Source: Proales similis (Eukaryota > Rotifera > Eurotatoria > Ploima > Proalidae). From it: a stretch of 64,000 bases of DNA. The stretch spans positions 1,178,001-1,242,000 of the forward strand of contig JAGVRJ010000011.1 in the NCBI GenBank assembly GCA_019059635.1, given 5' to 3'. The notes below the pieces were generated by a model. It was not told the origin of the DNA and did no database searches. It was given only the letters and a program-made list of their open reading frames with translations. Below are positions 27,686 to 41,339 of this stretch, piece after piece; the stretch's first letter is position 1, and each line of letters begins with the position of its first letter. Both the position numbers and the translations under genes were made by a program.

Positions 27686-29035
27686 ATGAGCAACGCAGCT
27701 ATAATGTCTGCGGGCAACATGGACGAAGCGAATGCGTCCAGTCAGTTTGAAATCACGCAAATCAGCCGCTCAGCACAGCAGCCAACCAGTCAGCAGACGC
27801 CGGCCCAGGTGGCCAAAGAGAACAGCCGCTTCAAGATAATTAAAACAGACTCGGACAGACGGCAAACGAACGAGATCACTGTGTCCAATTTCACCGAGTC
27901 CACATTCGAGCCAGAGGGGGTGAATGGTGTCGCCGGTCAGGTACTGATCGGAATCATTCCAGGAGTGACTGGCCAAGATGGTCAAGACAGACCGGGCGCC
28001 AATCTTCTAGGCAAATACCAGCGCGGCCGATGGATGGTGTCCGATTTTGAAATTGACGTGGACGCCGTTAAAAGCAGCACCGCCACGGTCACCAGCAGCA
28101 GCAGCAGCAAACAAATCGCCGCTGTCAATCTAGGCGAAAGGAAGCCAATCCAATCAATTCCAGCTCAGGAGGCGGCCGGCGGCAATGAGCAGAACTCGGT
28201 GGCAGAAAGCGTTCCAATAATCGAGAGCGACGAGGCTCTCAGCACCCACAATGACAACAACAACAACAATAAAAAAAGCATCCACGCTGATCACCGGTTG
28301 ATAGAGAGCAGCGTGCGCGAAAAGCAGACCGAGCCGCCGGGCACTCAAGAGCAAGCAAACGCCACCAAGACCAACTTGGTCGACACATTGAGCGTGAGTC
28401 AAGAAAATCTGAGCGGCGGCCGCAAATCGCCCGCAAACATTCATCAAGAGCTCGATCACACGAGTCTAAAACGAAACGACGAGCGTCAGACCATAAACGA
28501 CCTGATAAAGACGGTTGACGAAGATCTGCATTCGGCATCCTCGCACAATCATTCGGCGTAAGTGTTTATTAAGCTGTAGCGTGCGGCTCGATCGCTATTT
28601 TTTTTTTATTCATTTTGTCTCAACTCTTCAAGCGAGTCGGATATCCACAGTCGAATTGAACTGGCCATGGACCTGGTCAAGTCGCATTTGACGCAAGCAG
28701 TCAAAGAAGAAATCGCTGCATTCAAACTGCAAATAAAACAGCTGACGGAGAAATGTGGCCGGCTAGAGCAAGAAAATCAGCTGCTGCGCTCGCATGCAAC
28801 AAGCGAAACGCTCAAGCTGCTCACCGACAGTAGAGCGTATCAGTCGAACAAGGGCGCCACCAACGGCCCGGCTGAGAGCAGCACGAGCAGCGTCAGTGTT
28901 CCAGGCTCCGCATCCAAAACAGAAAACAGCACAAAAACAAACCAACTGATGATGGTCGCTGCGAACGATGTGCCTAAGAACCCGGCTGAGACGGTCAGCA
29001 AAACGCTGATCGAGAGCGCCAAGGAAGCCGTGTGA
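27686..29035 (+). CDS. TSC22D-like: TSC22-domain protein (Bunched-like, long isoform)
   Basis: Two exons, 27686..28557 and 28633..29035, encode 424 aa. Exon 1 carries the two long-isoform motifs: SRFKIIK near residue 47 and RGRWMVSDFEID near residue 113, within Ser/Thr/Gln-rich disorder. Exon 2 has the TSC box and leucine zipper, with RIELAMDLVKSHLTQAVKEE followed by regularly spaced Leu and KCGRLEQENQLLRSH. TSC22 proteins homo- or heterodimerise, and long forms act in growth and stress signalling with NRBP/Madm-type partners. Short isoforms in other animals use an internal promoter feeding the TSC-box exon; none can be proved here. The intron is 75 bp. Confidence 0.9.
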
Positions 29036-30004
29036 GCAGGATGTGACGCTCTGATATTTCAACCAGTCCCACCAGCTGATCATCATCATCTTCCTAAATC
29101 AGGCACTTGCGCACCCTTAAAACCAAAACGACGCCAAACTAAAGAGCAAGCAAACAGTCTAATCACCGAATGTAAAGTATTCGTCTTTGTTTATTCGGCG
29201 CCCGACCAGTCGCACCCAATCGATCGGTTGGTTTTGAACGATCGAACAGAAGCCAACATATTCTACAAAAGCGATTTCTTTTTCCTAATTTTTCTTTCTT
29301 TGCTGGCAATCAATTTTAATTCAACTCTGCTGCTGATTTGCTGCTTCTATCTAACTTTCTCTCTCTCTTTCATTCTTTCTTTCTCTATTTTTTGTGGATT
29401 TTTTTCTGCTCTATCTCTGCTTGAACGCGCGCGCTCACTTTTCTCGCCTCTTTATTCGCTCCCTGTTCCCGATTTTCTCTTCCCCGGCTCTTTTCTCTCC
29501 TCTTTTTTTTTTCTCCTCCTTCCTTTTATTCAAGCAAGCATAGCAAGTGTTCATGCCTAATATTATATTTCTTTGCCTATTATTGCTACTGAATACAAAC
29601 GTATATAGAGAATATACATTTATATAGATATATTCTATATTTCTATTCGATTTGTGACGAAATTTTGGCTGAAGGTTCTTGTCTCACCAGGCCAAATGGG
29701 CTCTTATCCCCTTCCCCCCAAAAACTCCTATGTCTTAACGACCCCATTTAGGCATCGACATTCGACCCAAATTGCTCAGTCGAGATTGCCACCCGACACA
29801 ACCTGGCGGACAAGCGACCATGTATGAGCATGATGTTGCTGATTGTTTATTTCATATTTGTTTGCTCGATTTCGGGATTTAGGAATTGCTGACCGAAAAG
29901 GGATCAATACATTTTGAACGATTTGTCCGAGAGACACATCTGATGCGCAAATCTAGATAAAGCCGATTATGAGCAAGTGGCTCAAACAGACAATCAGTTT
30001 TGAC
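29036..30004. other. Convergent 3' regions
   Basis: About 1 kb of A/T- and pyrimidine-rich DNA holding the TSC22 3' UTR and the 3' region of the minus-strand small gene (minus AATAAA at 29846-29851). A locally palindromic TATA-rich stretch lies at 29601-29645. No gene seen. Confidence 0.5.
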
Positions 30005-30352
30005 TCACAATGTCATCGGACTCTTGGGGAACACATGGCGTTCGACGTTGGTCCAAGGCAGCCGCTGGTTTATGGGCTCGTCTTTTCGCCACCAGCCCAC
30101 TTGCTGGGCAGTTGTCAACGGTCGCTGGTAGATTTCACACGGCTCTGGCGATTTAGGCAAAATTTTCATTTCAAAGTGAGATCGAGGCGCACGAGCCGCC
30201 CTCCTACCCTTTTCTGATCGGATGTGCTTGTGTCGCGTATCGTGCAGCTTCTCGTTGGATGTAAACGAGACAGCGCTCTTTTTGCTCTCTTGTTTGACGT
30301 TTGCTTCCAACTGATTGGCCGGACCGAGCATGGTCAGATTGAAAAACGACAT
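30005..30352 (-). CDS. Small basic protein, possible ciliary microtubule-associated protein
   Basis: Intronless 115-aa ORF from ATG at 30352 to TGA at 30005. It is basic, with no membrane segment. The C-terminal part, PLTTAQQVGWW followed by a short charged stretch and HVFPKSPMTL, resembles the C-terminal QEIGW...R..(H/F)..S(D/E)IT pattern of CFAP144/FAM183-type axonemal proteins, from memory of that family. The resemblance is short and the N-terminus does not obviously align, so the functional guess is weak. Coding support is ORF integrity, a Trp/Pro-rich conserved-looking tail and minus AATAAA 154 bases downstream. Confidence 0.45.
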   Translation of the reverse strand: MSFFNLTMLGPANQLEANVKQESKKSAVSFTSNEKLHDTRHKHIRSEKGRRAARAPRSHFEMKILPKSPEPCEIYQRPLTTAQQVGWWRKDEPINQRLPWTNVERHVFPKSPMTL

Positions 30353-31088
30353 TTTGCAATTGACGAGTTGCGAATGAAAGCGAACGAAGCGGCAACAGCG
30401 ATCTTAGTCTAAGCAACGATGAAAAGCTGCCCGATCAAATTGAGGAAGAGAAAGAGCGTGTACGCGTGGGGATATTTCGGCGTTATTTTGGTTTATGAGA
30501 TGAGATCGCTATGGAGACGACCAATCGAACGAGTTGGCGACCACACTTGGCTAAACAAATGAAATGAGCGACCTGTCATGGAGCTGGTCGCCCGAGTGCT
30601 TGCAGAGGCTTTTGTGGTAGTTTATTTATTTAAAGAAAATGTTCGTCAAATTAAAAATAAATCTGATCACCGTGGCTAGCATCTATATAAGTAATCGCTG
30701 AGTGAATGGTCCTTAGGAGAGCATGTTAAAGAGAACTAGTCTTGCGATTTGGCAAACGCCAAGCAAACGTACAAGATTGAACAGAAAGAGAGAGGAAAAT
30801 TAACTTCGAAAAATCTTCATTGAGCTAAAGGCTTGTTCTGGCGGCGACATAAACCAAACTCTGGAGAGTGGGCCGCCTGACTTGTCTAGAGTTTTATGTT
30901 TGTGTGCGTGCGCGTAAGAGCGAGAGTGAGAAATGAGAAAACCGTTTGTCGGTGTATTTTTGTTGCTTGCATATTCGTTCGACTGCGCTTGTTGGTTTCC
31001 ATTAGCGAGTGAAGGAGAAGAGAAACAAGCAAGGAGCAAAAACAAGAATAAAGAAAAACAAAAAATTTCTTGAGACATTGCTGGGCGT
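30353..31088. other. Intergenic
   Basis: About 0.7 kb between two minus-strand genes. It should hold the promoter of the small 115-aa gene and the 3' UTR of the aralar gene. No ORF or repeat of note. Confidence 0.5.
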
Positions 31089-33905
31089 CTAGTTCACTCG
31101 GTTGTAGCGCGGGAAGCTCAAGCCGAACTTGTTCTCCATGCCCGCAAATGTGACAGTTGCCAATTTGTAGCCGCCAATGTGCTCCGGGTTCAACGATTCG
31201 ATCACCGTTTTAGCGCTGCTGCTCGGCGCCTCGATCTGAGAGCCCTCCGGTTTTCTAAAATTGTTCGTTTCAACTATTAGAAGCTGACGAAGACGGTGAA
31301 TGGCCAATGTGCTTTGCAGCTGTTTTCTCGCGCTAATTTCGGTTGCTAATGCTGCCTCTGTTAATTACCTTCCGCCGAAATCGATCCAGAACATGCGCTG
31401 CAAGATCTCGTAAGAGAGAAGGGTAACGCCGAACTGAGGCGAGGAGCGGAACACACGAGCTCCAGTTCCTTTCCAGAACGCTCTTGCGCCTTCTTCTTTG
31501 TAAATCTTGACGGCCGCGTCAATGACGCCTCTGTATTGAGTTTGACCTTGACGCTCTTTGACTTGGATTCGAGTCTTGATCACATCGGCCGGCGTGCACA
31601 GGCCAGCAGCGGGCACGCCAGCAATCAAGCCGGCATAGAACAGCGACATGGGGCTGTTGTGGCCCTTTTCATCAGCGAACGCTTTTTTCATGTGGCTGTA
31701 GGCCGGAAAGTAAATGGCCGAGAAGGGAACGTCTCTCAGGAGACAAGCGCGCACGCCCTTAAATAACGAGAAGAAAAGCCTAGACTGCATCGAACGCCAA
31801 CGCTGGCTGCTTGTTTCAGTACCTTGTAGAGGCCGATGAAGCCGAGCTCGCGCACAATTTTCATGGTGCTCTCAGAGCGAGCCACGCCTTGAATCTCGCC
31901 GGCCACTTGCATGCGAATCTTGACAATCTCCATCGGATTGGTGAATATCACTTGGCAGCCACCGGCCTGACGAGCGATCGATCAGGAAGCCGAAATCTGG
32001 AAGAAGAGGCAAGCGCCGCTTACCATCGCACCGGACAGAATTTCGCCGTAGAGCGGAAGTGAGCCAGTGTACTGCATGAATTTGTCTCGCGCCAGGTCGT
32101 TCACCGTCAGCTTGATGGCCTTCTCGGGCGCTACGCCGATCAGCTGCACAGTGAGACCTTTGTAAAGGCCCAGAACGCCCTCGTGTCTAATGACCTTCTT
32201 GAAGCAGTCCCAGCTGTTTCTGTACATCACCTCGCCCACATAGGATTTGGAGCGTTGGTTCTGCATTCTGGTCTTGACCAGATCTATCGGATAGACCGCA
32301 AACGCACCGATGGCTATTGTCCGGACGCAGTTTAAACAAATGAGATTTTGAGACGTGTTGAAGGCAAGAGCCAACCTCCGGCAATTGAGCCCAAGCCGAA
32401 TCGATACAAACTCTCCAGCATTTGAATGAAAACATTCCTGTGCTGCAGGTTGTACGTTTCCTCGGCCTTGCGCGCTTGCACTCGATAGGGCATCGAGTTC
32501 TCTTCGAGCGGCGAGATCTTCTCTATTTCGTGATAAGTGATGCTCTCGTCGGTTCGAAAGCCCTTTATCAGTGAAAAGAGCAGATTGATCTCGAACGGAG
32601 TGAGCTGCGAGAACTGCTGCGCCTCTCTCATAAGCTGAGCTTTTGTCACTTCTCGGCTAGGGTGCTCGTTGGCGCACGTCAAGTAGACCTTCTTGACCAG
32701 CTCCATGTTGTTGAGCAAGTAAATGAACGCAACAAAAAACGAAAACGATATTGTTGGCTGATTGGCAGCTGCTCTGCTGATCAACTAAAAAAGCGTCTTA
32801 TTCTAGCGGCGAAAGGCCTCTATCGCCTGCGCAGACTTACATCGTCCAGGTTCTCTTTGACGTAGGGCGAGAGCAGATGCATCTTGAGCTGAGTGAGAAT
32901 GGTCTTGAAATGCGACGGCAGTATGGAACCGCTCTTGTTCGTGTCGAAACGTCTGAAGGCCTGGAGTGCGTGCTCCTCATGAAAGTCCTGCAAGTTAAAG
33001 AACGTTTGTTAGTCGATTGCTATCTTTGCCTCGTTTTGTTTGTTTTGGTTCATTTTGAACTAAACAGCAACAAACAACAAAATAGCCAGCCTACGTGTAT
33101 GAGCTGAGAGAACTCTTCGTAGCCAATCTGACGCTGTCTGTCTTTTCCAAAGTGATTGCTTATAAACTCACAGTCGAAATCGAACGGTATCATTCGATAC
33201 GTTTGAGTGTGAGTTATAATGTCCTTGAAATCGTCTGCTCTCGGTGAGAGCGGTTAGAAATTCAATCGATTCGAGTCAGTCATCACGCACCAAAACTCAT
33301 GAGGCCATTTCCTCGCTTGTCAAACAGGCGAAAAGCGCATCGAAACAGAACGTCCGAGCTGCACAAGAGACGCTCGAACTGTTTAAACTCGTCGTAGGTG
33401 ACAAATCTGCCGCAAAGCTCTCTCACTCAACTTGGCCATTTGAATGAAACGTGCAACGCCTACCCGTCTTTGTCTACGTCTATCATGTCGCTGAATATCT
33501 TCAGAGTCTTTTCATTGTTGTCCTTGTCGTTCAAAAGGCCCAGGTACTGACGAACCATCTCCTCGCCCTTGATCACCTTCTCATTGCCTATTTTATGCCG
33601 GGCGTACTAAATCAGCAATCTCTCTTATTCTCGATCGGCTGCAGCAGTTTGCACTTTTACTCACTTTGTCAAACACTTTTCTCAAGACTTGCTCGTCGGC
33701 CGGCTCCACAAGCAGGTCCTGTGTCTGTATTTTAATCAAGATGCCAATTGACCCGTTAGCATCCGGCCAGAATGTGAGTGAAAAGTGGACATTTATTTAC
33801 CCGAGGGTGATAGACCGGAATGGGCTCGAGGTGAATCTTAATGCGGGAATTGATTTGCTCATCGCTGGCGCTGGTCGCCGGGTTTGACTGTTGTTTTGAT
33901 GACAT
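31089..33905 (-). CDS. SLC25A12/13-like: Mitochondrial aspartate/glutamate carrier (aralar/citrin)
   Basis: Ca2+-regulated inner-membrane exchanger of matrix aspartate for cytosolic glutamate plus H+, part of the malate-aspartate shuttle. Eleven exons in transcript order: 33905..33801, 33724..33665, 33606..33464, 33406..33291, 33234..33095, 32987..32841, 32784..32376, 32313..32024, 31966..31823, 31757..31369, 31254..31089. Phases agree and give 702 aa (human about 675). The N-terminal half has EF-hands, one with a full loop DVDKDGFVTYDE; others are degenerate, as in the family. The carrier domain shows three PX[DE]XX[KR] repeats: [20 protein letters not shown] and [10 protein letters not shown], each with its downstream glycine-rich partner. 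The tail ends with the family motif [19 protein letters not shown]. The start ATG (33905) gives a Ser/Gln-rich leader. Confidence 0.95.
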
Positions 33906-35814
33906 GATACTTGGATGCAAACTTTTCCTCTTTCTTTTGATCCAAATTTGACTACTTTCAATTTCGTTTTTTATTACCTTTCAGCCTCTCTCTCTCTGTC
34001 TATGTTCGACTTCTAATCTCCTGAACGCCCGCTAATTTATGGCCCGAGCCGAATTACTCTAAAAATCGCAAACGTTGTTAAATCCTAAAATTTGTTTCAT
34101 CTTTTCTTTCGTATCATCGTTCTCTCTCTCTCTCTCTCTCTCAATGTCAGCACATTTGACCCGATTTTGCTTGGCTCTTCAGTCCTGCGCGATCGCGCTA
34201 TTTTGCCAATTTAGCGCTAGACCTGCCGCCCTCCCGTTTCTCCTCGCCTTCCCTCAGCTCGTTCGTGGAAATTATGAATCCGTACATTTTGAACGTGCAC
34301 GTCATGCCATTTCAGCCGTCTCTATGTTCAGATTGCAAATGTTTATTGCAATTCACTCTTCGACCCGTGTTTTTAGTTTTTTTCTTTGTCTCTTGCCTTC
34401 TAGAACGCGTTTAGTCGCTCGGCAGTTCAGCTCAAGATTTTTCCTGCTCACGGCCCGATTAAACAAGAGCCAAGTCTTTTTGTCTATTTCTTACGTCTAC
34501 TAATTCTGAATAGCTCATTCTAGCCGAGCGCATCTGACTGCGCGCCGATTGAGCTCAGATTGAGCGTTAGCAAAAGCGAACGCGCGCCTCTCAGACACAT
34601 CTCACGCGCCTTATAAACAACATGAGACGGGAAGGTGCTTGCAGTCGATCGGGAAATTGTGTCAAAAAAAAAAGTCAGAAACTTGATTAAAAGCATTTCG
34701 TGCCAACTATTTATGGCCGAGTGTGATTGCTCGCCCTGGCCTCTCTAGACCCGTTCTACTGGTGCTGGTGAATCCCTTGCTGACTAAAGAGCAAGTTGCT
34801 CCTAAAGCCATACACTTTGGCCCGTTACGTGACGCTCTTTAGAAGCTTGAATCTAATTGAATTTGAAAGGAACGAGGCGTGTTGGCTGTTGGATGAACGA
34901 ACACTTGAGAAAAGAGCGACAAGTGACCAAGAGTGATTGAAGCAGCTGCTTTAAGGAGTGCACGCGCCGTTCGAACCGGCTCAATTGATTCAATCTAATC
35001 AAGCAAAATGAAACATGATTGAACTCGACTAGTGCCATGTGCTGTGTGAGCATTGACGTCCTTTCCGACGACCGGCGTATACATATTGAAGTAGAGAGTT
35101 GCTTGCGTGTTGCAAAAGGGAAAGAACCAGAAAGAGAGAGAGAGAGAGAGGACACGGCTGACATTTGATGAGCAGCGGCGTCAGAGTTACTCGATTCTTG
35201 CGCGCCGGCTTATGCTGGCACTTTATTGTGGCGAAATCTGAGGTCGCTAATTACTAATTTATCTTCTTGGACGAAATTTGCTTCTCGCAGCTTCGGAGCG
35301 GGGCCCTTGTTTGCCGCAAATTGTTTAATAGGAATTAGTCTGTCAGCTCGAGTTGCTTGTCATCTAATTCATTGGCTTCTTCTTTCTCTTTATTTCTTAG
35401 CCGCCTTTTTCTGTTCGGCTTCAATCGTGTTTGCGACCAGTAATGAGGCAGCAAGCAGCAAGGCCTCGCATTTAAGGGCTTGACAAGCGAACGCCTTAAC
35501 TGCGACGGCGGTGGCGGAGCTAGAAGCCAGATCGACGGTCTAGCACTCCTCAGTCAGATGTCTCCGGCCTCGTCAGCTTTTCCTTCTTCTTTCTGCCTCT
35601 TCCTCTCTCGGCGGCTTCTCTTCCTTTGCCCTGTTTCTCTAAATTTTGGCATTGAAAAACGCCTCATCTCGTTGAACCTCTTAAGTAATTATGGGTAAAC
35701 AAATAATTAAAAAAGTTTGATCATGTCAGTTGCCTAATGCCGGCTTCCAACTTGGGCACGAGGCTAGAGACATAATTCGATTTGACTCGACGTAACTCTT
35801 TCTCTCTATGTCTA

Positions 35815-35838
35815 TGTGTGTGTGTGTGTGTGTGTGTG
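35815..35838. repeat. (TG)n microsatellite
   Basis: A perfect TG run of about 24 bases inside the gene-poor region. Confidence 0.85.
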
Positions 35839-38280
35839 GAATTGTTCAAGTGAGATAATTTGATTTCTACTTATTTCAGAGACCCACAGATGTAAATCAA
35901 TATAGATTAAAAGATCCAAACCCTACAAATACATGTGCACTCGCTTAGATGATGAGAAGAATTGGAGGGATAAGGCGGAGAAACAGAAGAACGAGAGAGA
36001 GAGGGGCGAGGAAGATTGGCGAATGATTGCCATTCAACTTGCTTCATCAAATTCCATTCCGCTTTCGACTCAAAAGAATAGAGCATGCAAGACTAAGCCG
36101 GATTGGTGCCAAATTTGTCGAGGCTCGCTTGCTCTTTAGCTCTCCAGCTCATTTGCTGCTGAGGTGAACTGCGGATCCCAAGATTAATAAAAAACCACAA
36201 AAGCCTTCTGCTCTGCTCGGAATCTATTTGCTATCCACAATAGGGCTGATCAAGCAGAACGGAACGTTACGCATTTCCATCCTATTTTAATCCAATCCTC
36301 GTCTCTCTTCTAATTCTATTTTCTCACGCTTTTCTTTCAGTTCCGTTCGCATTCGTGTTTGTTTCAAGCTTCGCCTTACATGACCTTCATATCGGAATCG
36401 ATGCCGACACATATCTCTGTCTATTTCAATCATCACTGTGCGAACGCGCGTGATTTGCGTTTCATTTCCCCAACCGAACGTTTGCTCCGTTAAGAACAAA
36501 AACGACCAAGAGAGAGCCCGAGCGCGATAATCTAAAAGAAAGAAGAGCCACAACGGGACGGATATGATTGTAATCAGCTAATGGTAAATTAATGGACAAG
36601 AGCAGTTATGTGATTAGTCGCCGAGGTTACAAGGCCGCTGCGCTTGGCTCAGCATCTATTCCTTCTCGTTCATTTGCGCAAGAAAACGGTTGTTCTAGCT
36701 CACGAAATAAGCAGACGTGGCGGCGTGTCGCCGTTTTTTCAAACCTGTCGATTCTGTTCCGTTCTATTCTGCACTTGCGCTAGATTGTGTGCCGCCTAAT
36801 TGAATAGACCAAAGTAAGTTGATTACGGAACGTATTTGCTTTTTTTTTTACACAGACAGACCGGCAGACACGCATGCTGGCTCACAGCGCCTGTGCGAAC
36901 TTGGCCAAGAAATCTCCGCATGCTGGCAACGAGAATCTAGCTGATCAAAGTCATCCGGGACGAGCGATCTCTATGTTAAAGAGGCTCAAGCGATTTTCAA
37001 GTCAAATTAGCGCCATATGACAAGTGAAAAGAATTGATTTATATACTGCCACTGCCGAGTGGGCCGCTTCAAACAATGGCAAGGGCAACGCAACAAGACA
37101 GGCAAGTGACGGTAGACGATTTTAATGAACTCAGACGGGCACGTTTAGGCTCCAATTTGCTTGATAAGACGGAGAGCAATATACAATTGAGCTGATTGTC
37201 ATGCGAGGAGTAAATTTGATTGATAGGCAATAATTGAAATAGCAGCAGATGAAAGAACAAGAACACACACAAAGAACAAAACGCTGAGCGTAGAGCTAGA
37301 GGACAAGCTCACTGCCACTGTTAATGAACCACTTGACGAGGCAACGACGGCGAAGTTTCAGCTGTCTGACTGGCGACAGAGTAAAAGGGCCAAGAAAGAG
37401 CGAGAGGCAGGGAGCTCAATTTCTTGCCAATTCATTTGGTGCTGGAGCCTGGAAAGGCGTCGATGCCCAAAGCGATTTCTATGTGCTTTGCAATTAACCG
37501 AGTCACATTTCTAATTAAATATACGCCAATTTCAAGCTTGCTCCTTGTATTAACTCGTGAGCGCTAATTTTACACCAGAATTAGGCAAAGTCACGGCTCG
37601 GATGCGGCTAGAAGTAATTAAGTATTTGCCGGCGCTCGCTCCTCTTTAGTTCTTTTCCATTCGAACATCATTTCTCTTTTTTCGGCTACTTTTATGTTCT
37701 TTCCGCCTGCTCTGCGCTTTTCTTTAATTTTTTCTGTTCTGCTCACGTGGATCAAACTTTACTTTTGGTTCAGACCAGAATAGGTTTAATCCAGGCAGAA
37801 CTTGGCTTGTAAGTCGATTTTAAACGAGGGAGGGACGTATGACTCAAGAGAGCGTGAGCGAGTGACTGACTTACATGCCTAGGGTTTGAAACCAAGCAAA
37901 GAATGAACGAGCAAATGACTGCAAATAGAGGAACAGAATTAAACGAGTTATCTATTTGAATTGTGTTGAATGAGTTAATCAACAGAAAACGCAAGCGAGA
38001 GATGGAAGGAGTGAGCGATCGTGGATGGTTAAGAGAGAGAGAGAATGAGGGAGAGAGAGAGGGAAAAATGATCGAGCATGGCATAGATAGACAAGAAAGA
38101 GAAACCAACGCAGATTCTAATTGATTTTGAAGCATAGAACAGCACTTGATTTTTTTCGCTTGCATAAATGCCTTTTCGTAATTCTGCGTTTGGACCAGCA
38201 AATCAGAGTGGCATTCAAGCCATTTCTGCGTTTTTTTTTCCTTTATTCCTTCTTTCCTCTTACATTTTCCCTGCTTTCCT

Positions 38281-38338
38281 CTCTCTCTCTCTCCCGTTCT
38301 CTCTCTCTCTCCCCTTCTCTCTCACTCACTCTCTCTAG
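38281..38338. repeat. (CT)n-rich tract
   Basis: About 58 bases of CT repeat with short interruptions, in the gene-poor region. Confidence 0.85.
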
Positions 38339-41310
38339 CTTTCGCTCTTTTGCCTGGTTTTGTTCCCTTTCTTCCCATTTAGGCATCTACTTGTCTGTAT
38401 TATTTATTTATTTATTTTTTTGTTGTGTTCCGAATTGAATGATTAAGTCGGCAGTTGGGCGTTTTCATCCGCTTCTTCTTCTGACCCTATTCACTTAATG
38501 CCTGCCTTGAGCGCTAATCTTGAGCATCAATTGAAAGCTATTTGCAACAACTTATGCATTGTTGTTTGATCAGAAAAAGGGATGGCTCAAGTGAATGGGC
38601 GTTTACCAGACCGGCTAAATTTGAACAAGCGACGAGAGCAGGCATGCCGACCGAGCCAATTACATTTGCACTCGGCAAAAATTTAAATTAATGCGATTCA
38701 GAGTGGCCGAAAGCGGCCGATTTGCAGCAATTATCATCTGATTGAGAGGAAACTTGGCATTTGGGCTTCACAAAAAACCATCGGCCGGAGATTGACGCAA
38801 ATTGAAATCGTGACCCGGAGAGGAGGAATTAATGGCGGTTGAAATCTTTTACGCTGTCTCGGCAAATCAGCTAGTCAGTTAGTTTCAATCGACGCATTTT
38901 GCAAGCAAGTGTCTTGGTCTCTTGTTTGTTTTCGTTGTTCGTCTCTTATCAAAGTTGCAGCCCGTTCGCTCGATCGTCGTTCATTTAGTCGCCAATCTAC
39001 TGCCTGTTCTTTACTACTCAGCTACTTTCTGCTTTGGCGCTGCAGTCTCTCGCCATCGTCACAGGCGCGTATACTCTGCCTGCGTGTGTATGTGTCTCGT
39101 GCATGTGCAATCAGCCGGCCCTGCGGATGGCATCCTTTAACTTCAAATCATCGATGCTTGCCGAGCGCGAAATTCTTTGTGCCACTAATTACTTGGCAAG
39201 TTGACATGCGAAAATCGATTTCGCCCGTTTTCTCAGCTAGTGCGGGTCGAATCGCATCGCCATGTATGTGTGTGTGGAGAAATATATTTCGACTTTATTA
39301 GACACAATTGAGCAGCCTGCGGCAGGCTTCAGCAAGCAGTTTTAATTATTTGATAGCAATACACACTCGACTAGGGTTGCATCAATCGGCCGAGCATAGT
39401 TACGTTTCCAAACACCCGACTCTGACTTTCAATTTATGTTAGAGAACGCTTATCTGCCGGTGCATAGAATATAATTTGCTTCATCAGATAGATCAGATTA
39501 GCTCGAGCGCCTAGATGACGATGAATAGCAGCGGACACATGAGCCGTAAAAAATGTCATCGAATTTAATTAGGAAAAATTTTCCAATTTCCTCGTTCAAT
39601 CTCTCTCTCTCTCTCAATCAAGCTCATAAAAAGCAAATAATTTACAGCGTTGCTACAGTGCCACTGATGATGGTGCTGACGTTACACGAATATTAGACGA
39701 AACGAGCATGACCACCCACAAGAGCTGGTCGTGTGTGCCAGCTTCTTAGCGTTTGTTTTCAGAGATCGTGTTGCACGTATCAAATTGTTTTAGATTTTTA
39801 TCTTGGCTTTTGATCGCGATTGAATAACAATCAAACTGTTTGCCTTTCTCCGCTTTTTGCCCTGCGCTTAATCTCATTAAGAATTGAGAATAAGATTAAT
39901 TTGGCCGTGGCCTGCTCTGCGTGCATTCTTCGATCTCAGTCGAAGTAGTGGCTTGTGGAGATGATAGCGACCTCAAGTTGTGCGCGCGCTTCCCCTGCGC
40001 CCAAGTTTTCATTCGCGATGAAATTCAACGCTTTCAATGATTGCGTCCCAAGATTAACAATTTACAGGCAGCCGGTGTTGTTGTTGTTGATTTCTTCCGC
40101 GCACCCACATGATGATTGTAAACACATTGGGCGTTGTGCCTTCGGCTGCCTTCGATGTTTTCTCATGCCGACTCGATGCTCTTTATCTTTCCAAATCAAT
40201 TAATGTTGGAATCAAATGCAGCGTGCAAGGCCGACGTCAGCTTGCGCTCGCCTTTCAATCCTGACGCACAGACGCAAGAGCACACACACACACACACAGA
40301 GACAAGCGCGCCTGTTGGGAAAATGTCCAAGCAAGAGAGAGTGAAAAAAATAGCACAAATGAGATGCAAAGCAACGACAAGAGATCTATATTGAATCGAA
40401 AATCTATGAGTGCATTCGGCGGCAGCTTGGGACTAGTCAGTGCCAAATAATCACAACCTGCGGTACTGTTCTCGCGGCAGACACTTCGTATGCGATCACA
40501 TAAGCGGCCGTCTTAAAAGCGACAATTTCTGTCTCGCCTTAGCGCAGCTTATCTGGCGGCGCAATATCAAATGGTCGTTTCGCTTTCCTGCTCTATCTAA
40601 TGACGCGTGCTTTTTCGCTTCAAATCGATTATTTTCCCCAAACGCTCGCACCGACACACACCCAGTCACTCACACTCAGTCACACACAGACGACTCACAG
40701 ACATGTTAAACTCGATCGAAATTAGCTAATGCGAGCCAGCAAGTGGCAAGCACTCGGAGAAGTGAATAGCAACTTCTTGTCGGAGGTTTCTTTCACCGTC
40801 ATCAAACGTGAGTCTTCACTGCCGACTGGCTTGACTGAACGTGACGCACAATTAGCAACAACCTAATGCCTCATTGCTTTCAGGCGCCCAATGCGCCCTC
40901 CTCAACCCTTTTTCTTTGACCAAATATAAATAACATGCGCGCCTTTGCACAAGAAATATTTATTCAGCAGATGAATTCCTTCGAGTTTTCCGAACGACTA
41001 ATTGCACGCCGCGATTGGACTCGAGTAAGAGAGAGAGCAAGGCAAGATAAATCAGGTTTGGCACACACACAAAGTGGTCTCGCATTCACTCGTTGAGAGT
41101 GAATTGACATTTAGTGGGTGAAAATCTACTTGAGCCAAGCCAGAGTCAATCAGGAACACCTCCACTACCACCGCTGTTGTTGTTGTTGTTTATTTCATTT
41201 CTTTTGTGTTCCATTGGTTTTCTTCAGCTCGCATTGACTCTTTCTGGCGCCGATCTGAGCCCCTTGCCCTAACTAAATTGCTTGTTTTCCTTCTCAGCAG
41301 TTCATTGCCT

Positions 41311-41339
41311 CCTCTCTCCCTCTCTCTCTCTCTCTCTCA
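41311..41339. repeat. (CT)n microsatellite
   Basis: A CT run of about 29 bases with one interruption; a second short CT run follows at about 41379-41390. Confidence 0.8.

Noticed and set aside
34950-35000. GTTCGAAC-like sequence as a tRNA T-loop
   Set aside because: No matching acceptor stem, D-arm or anticodon arm can be folded around it.
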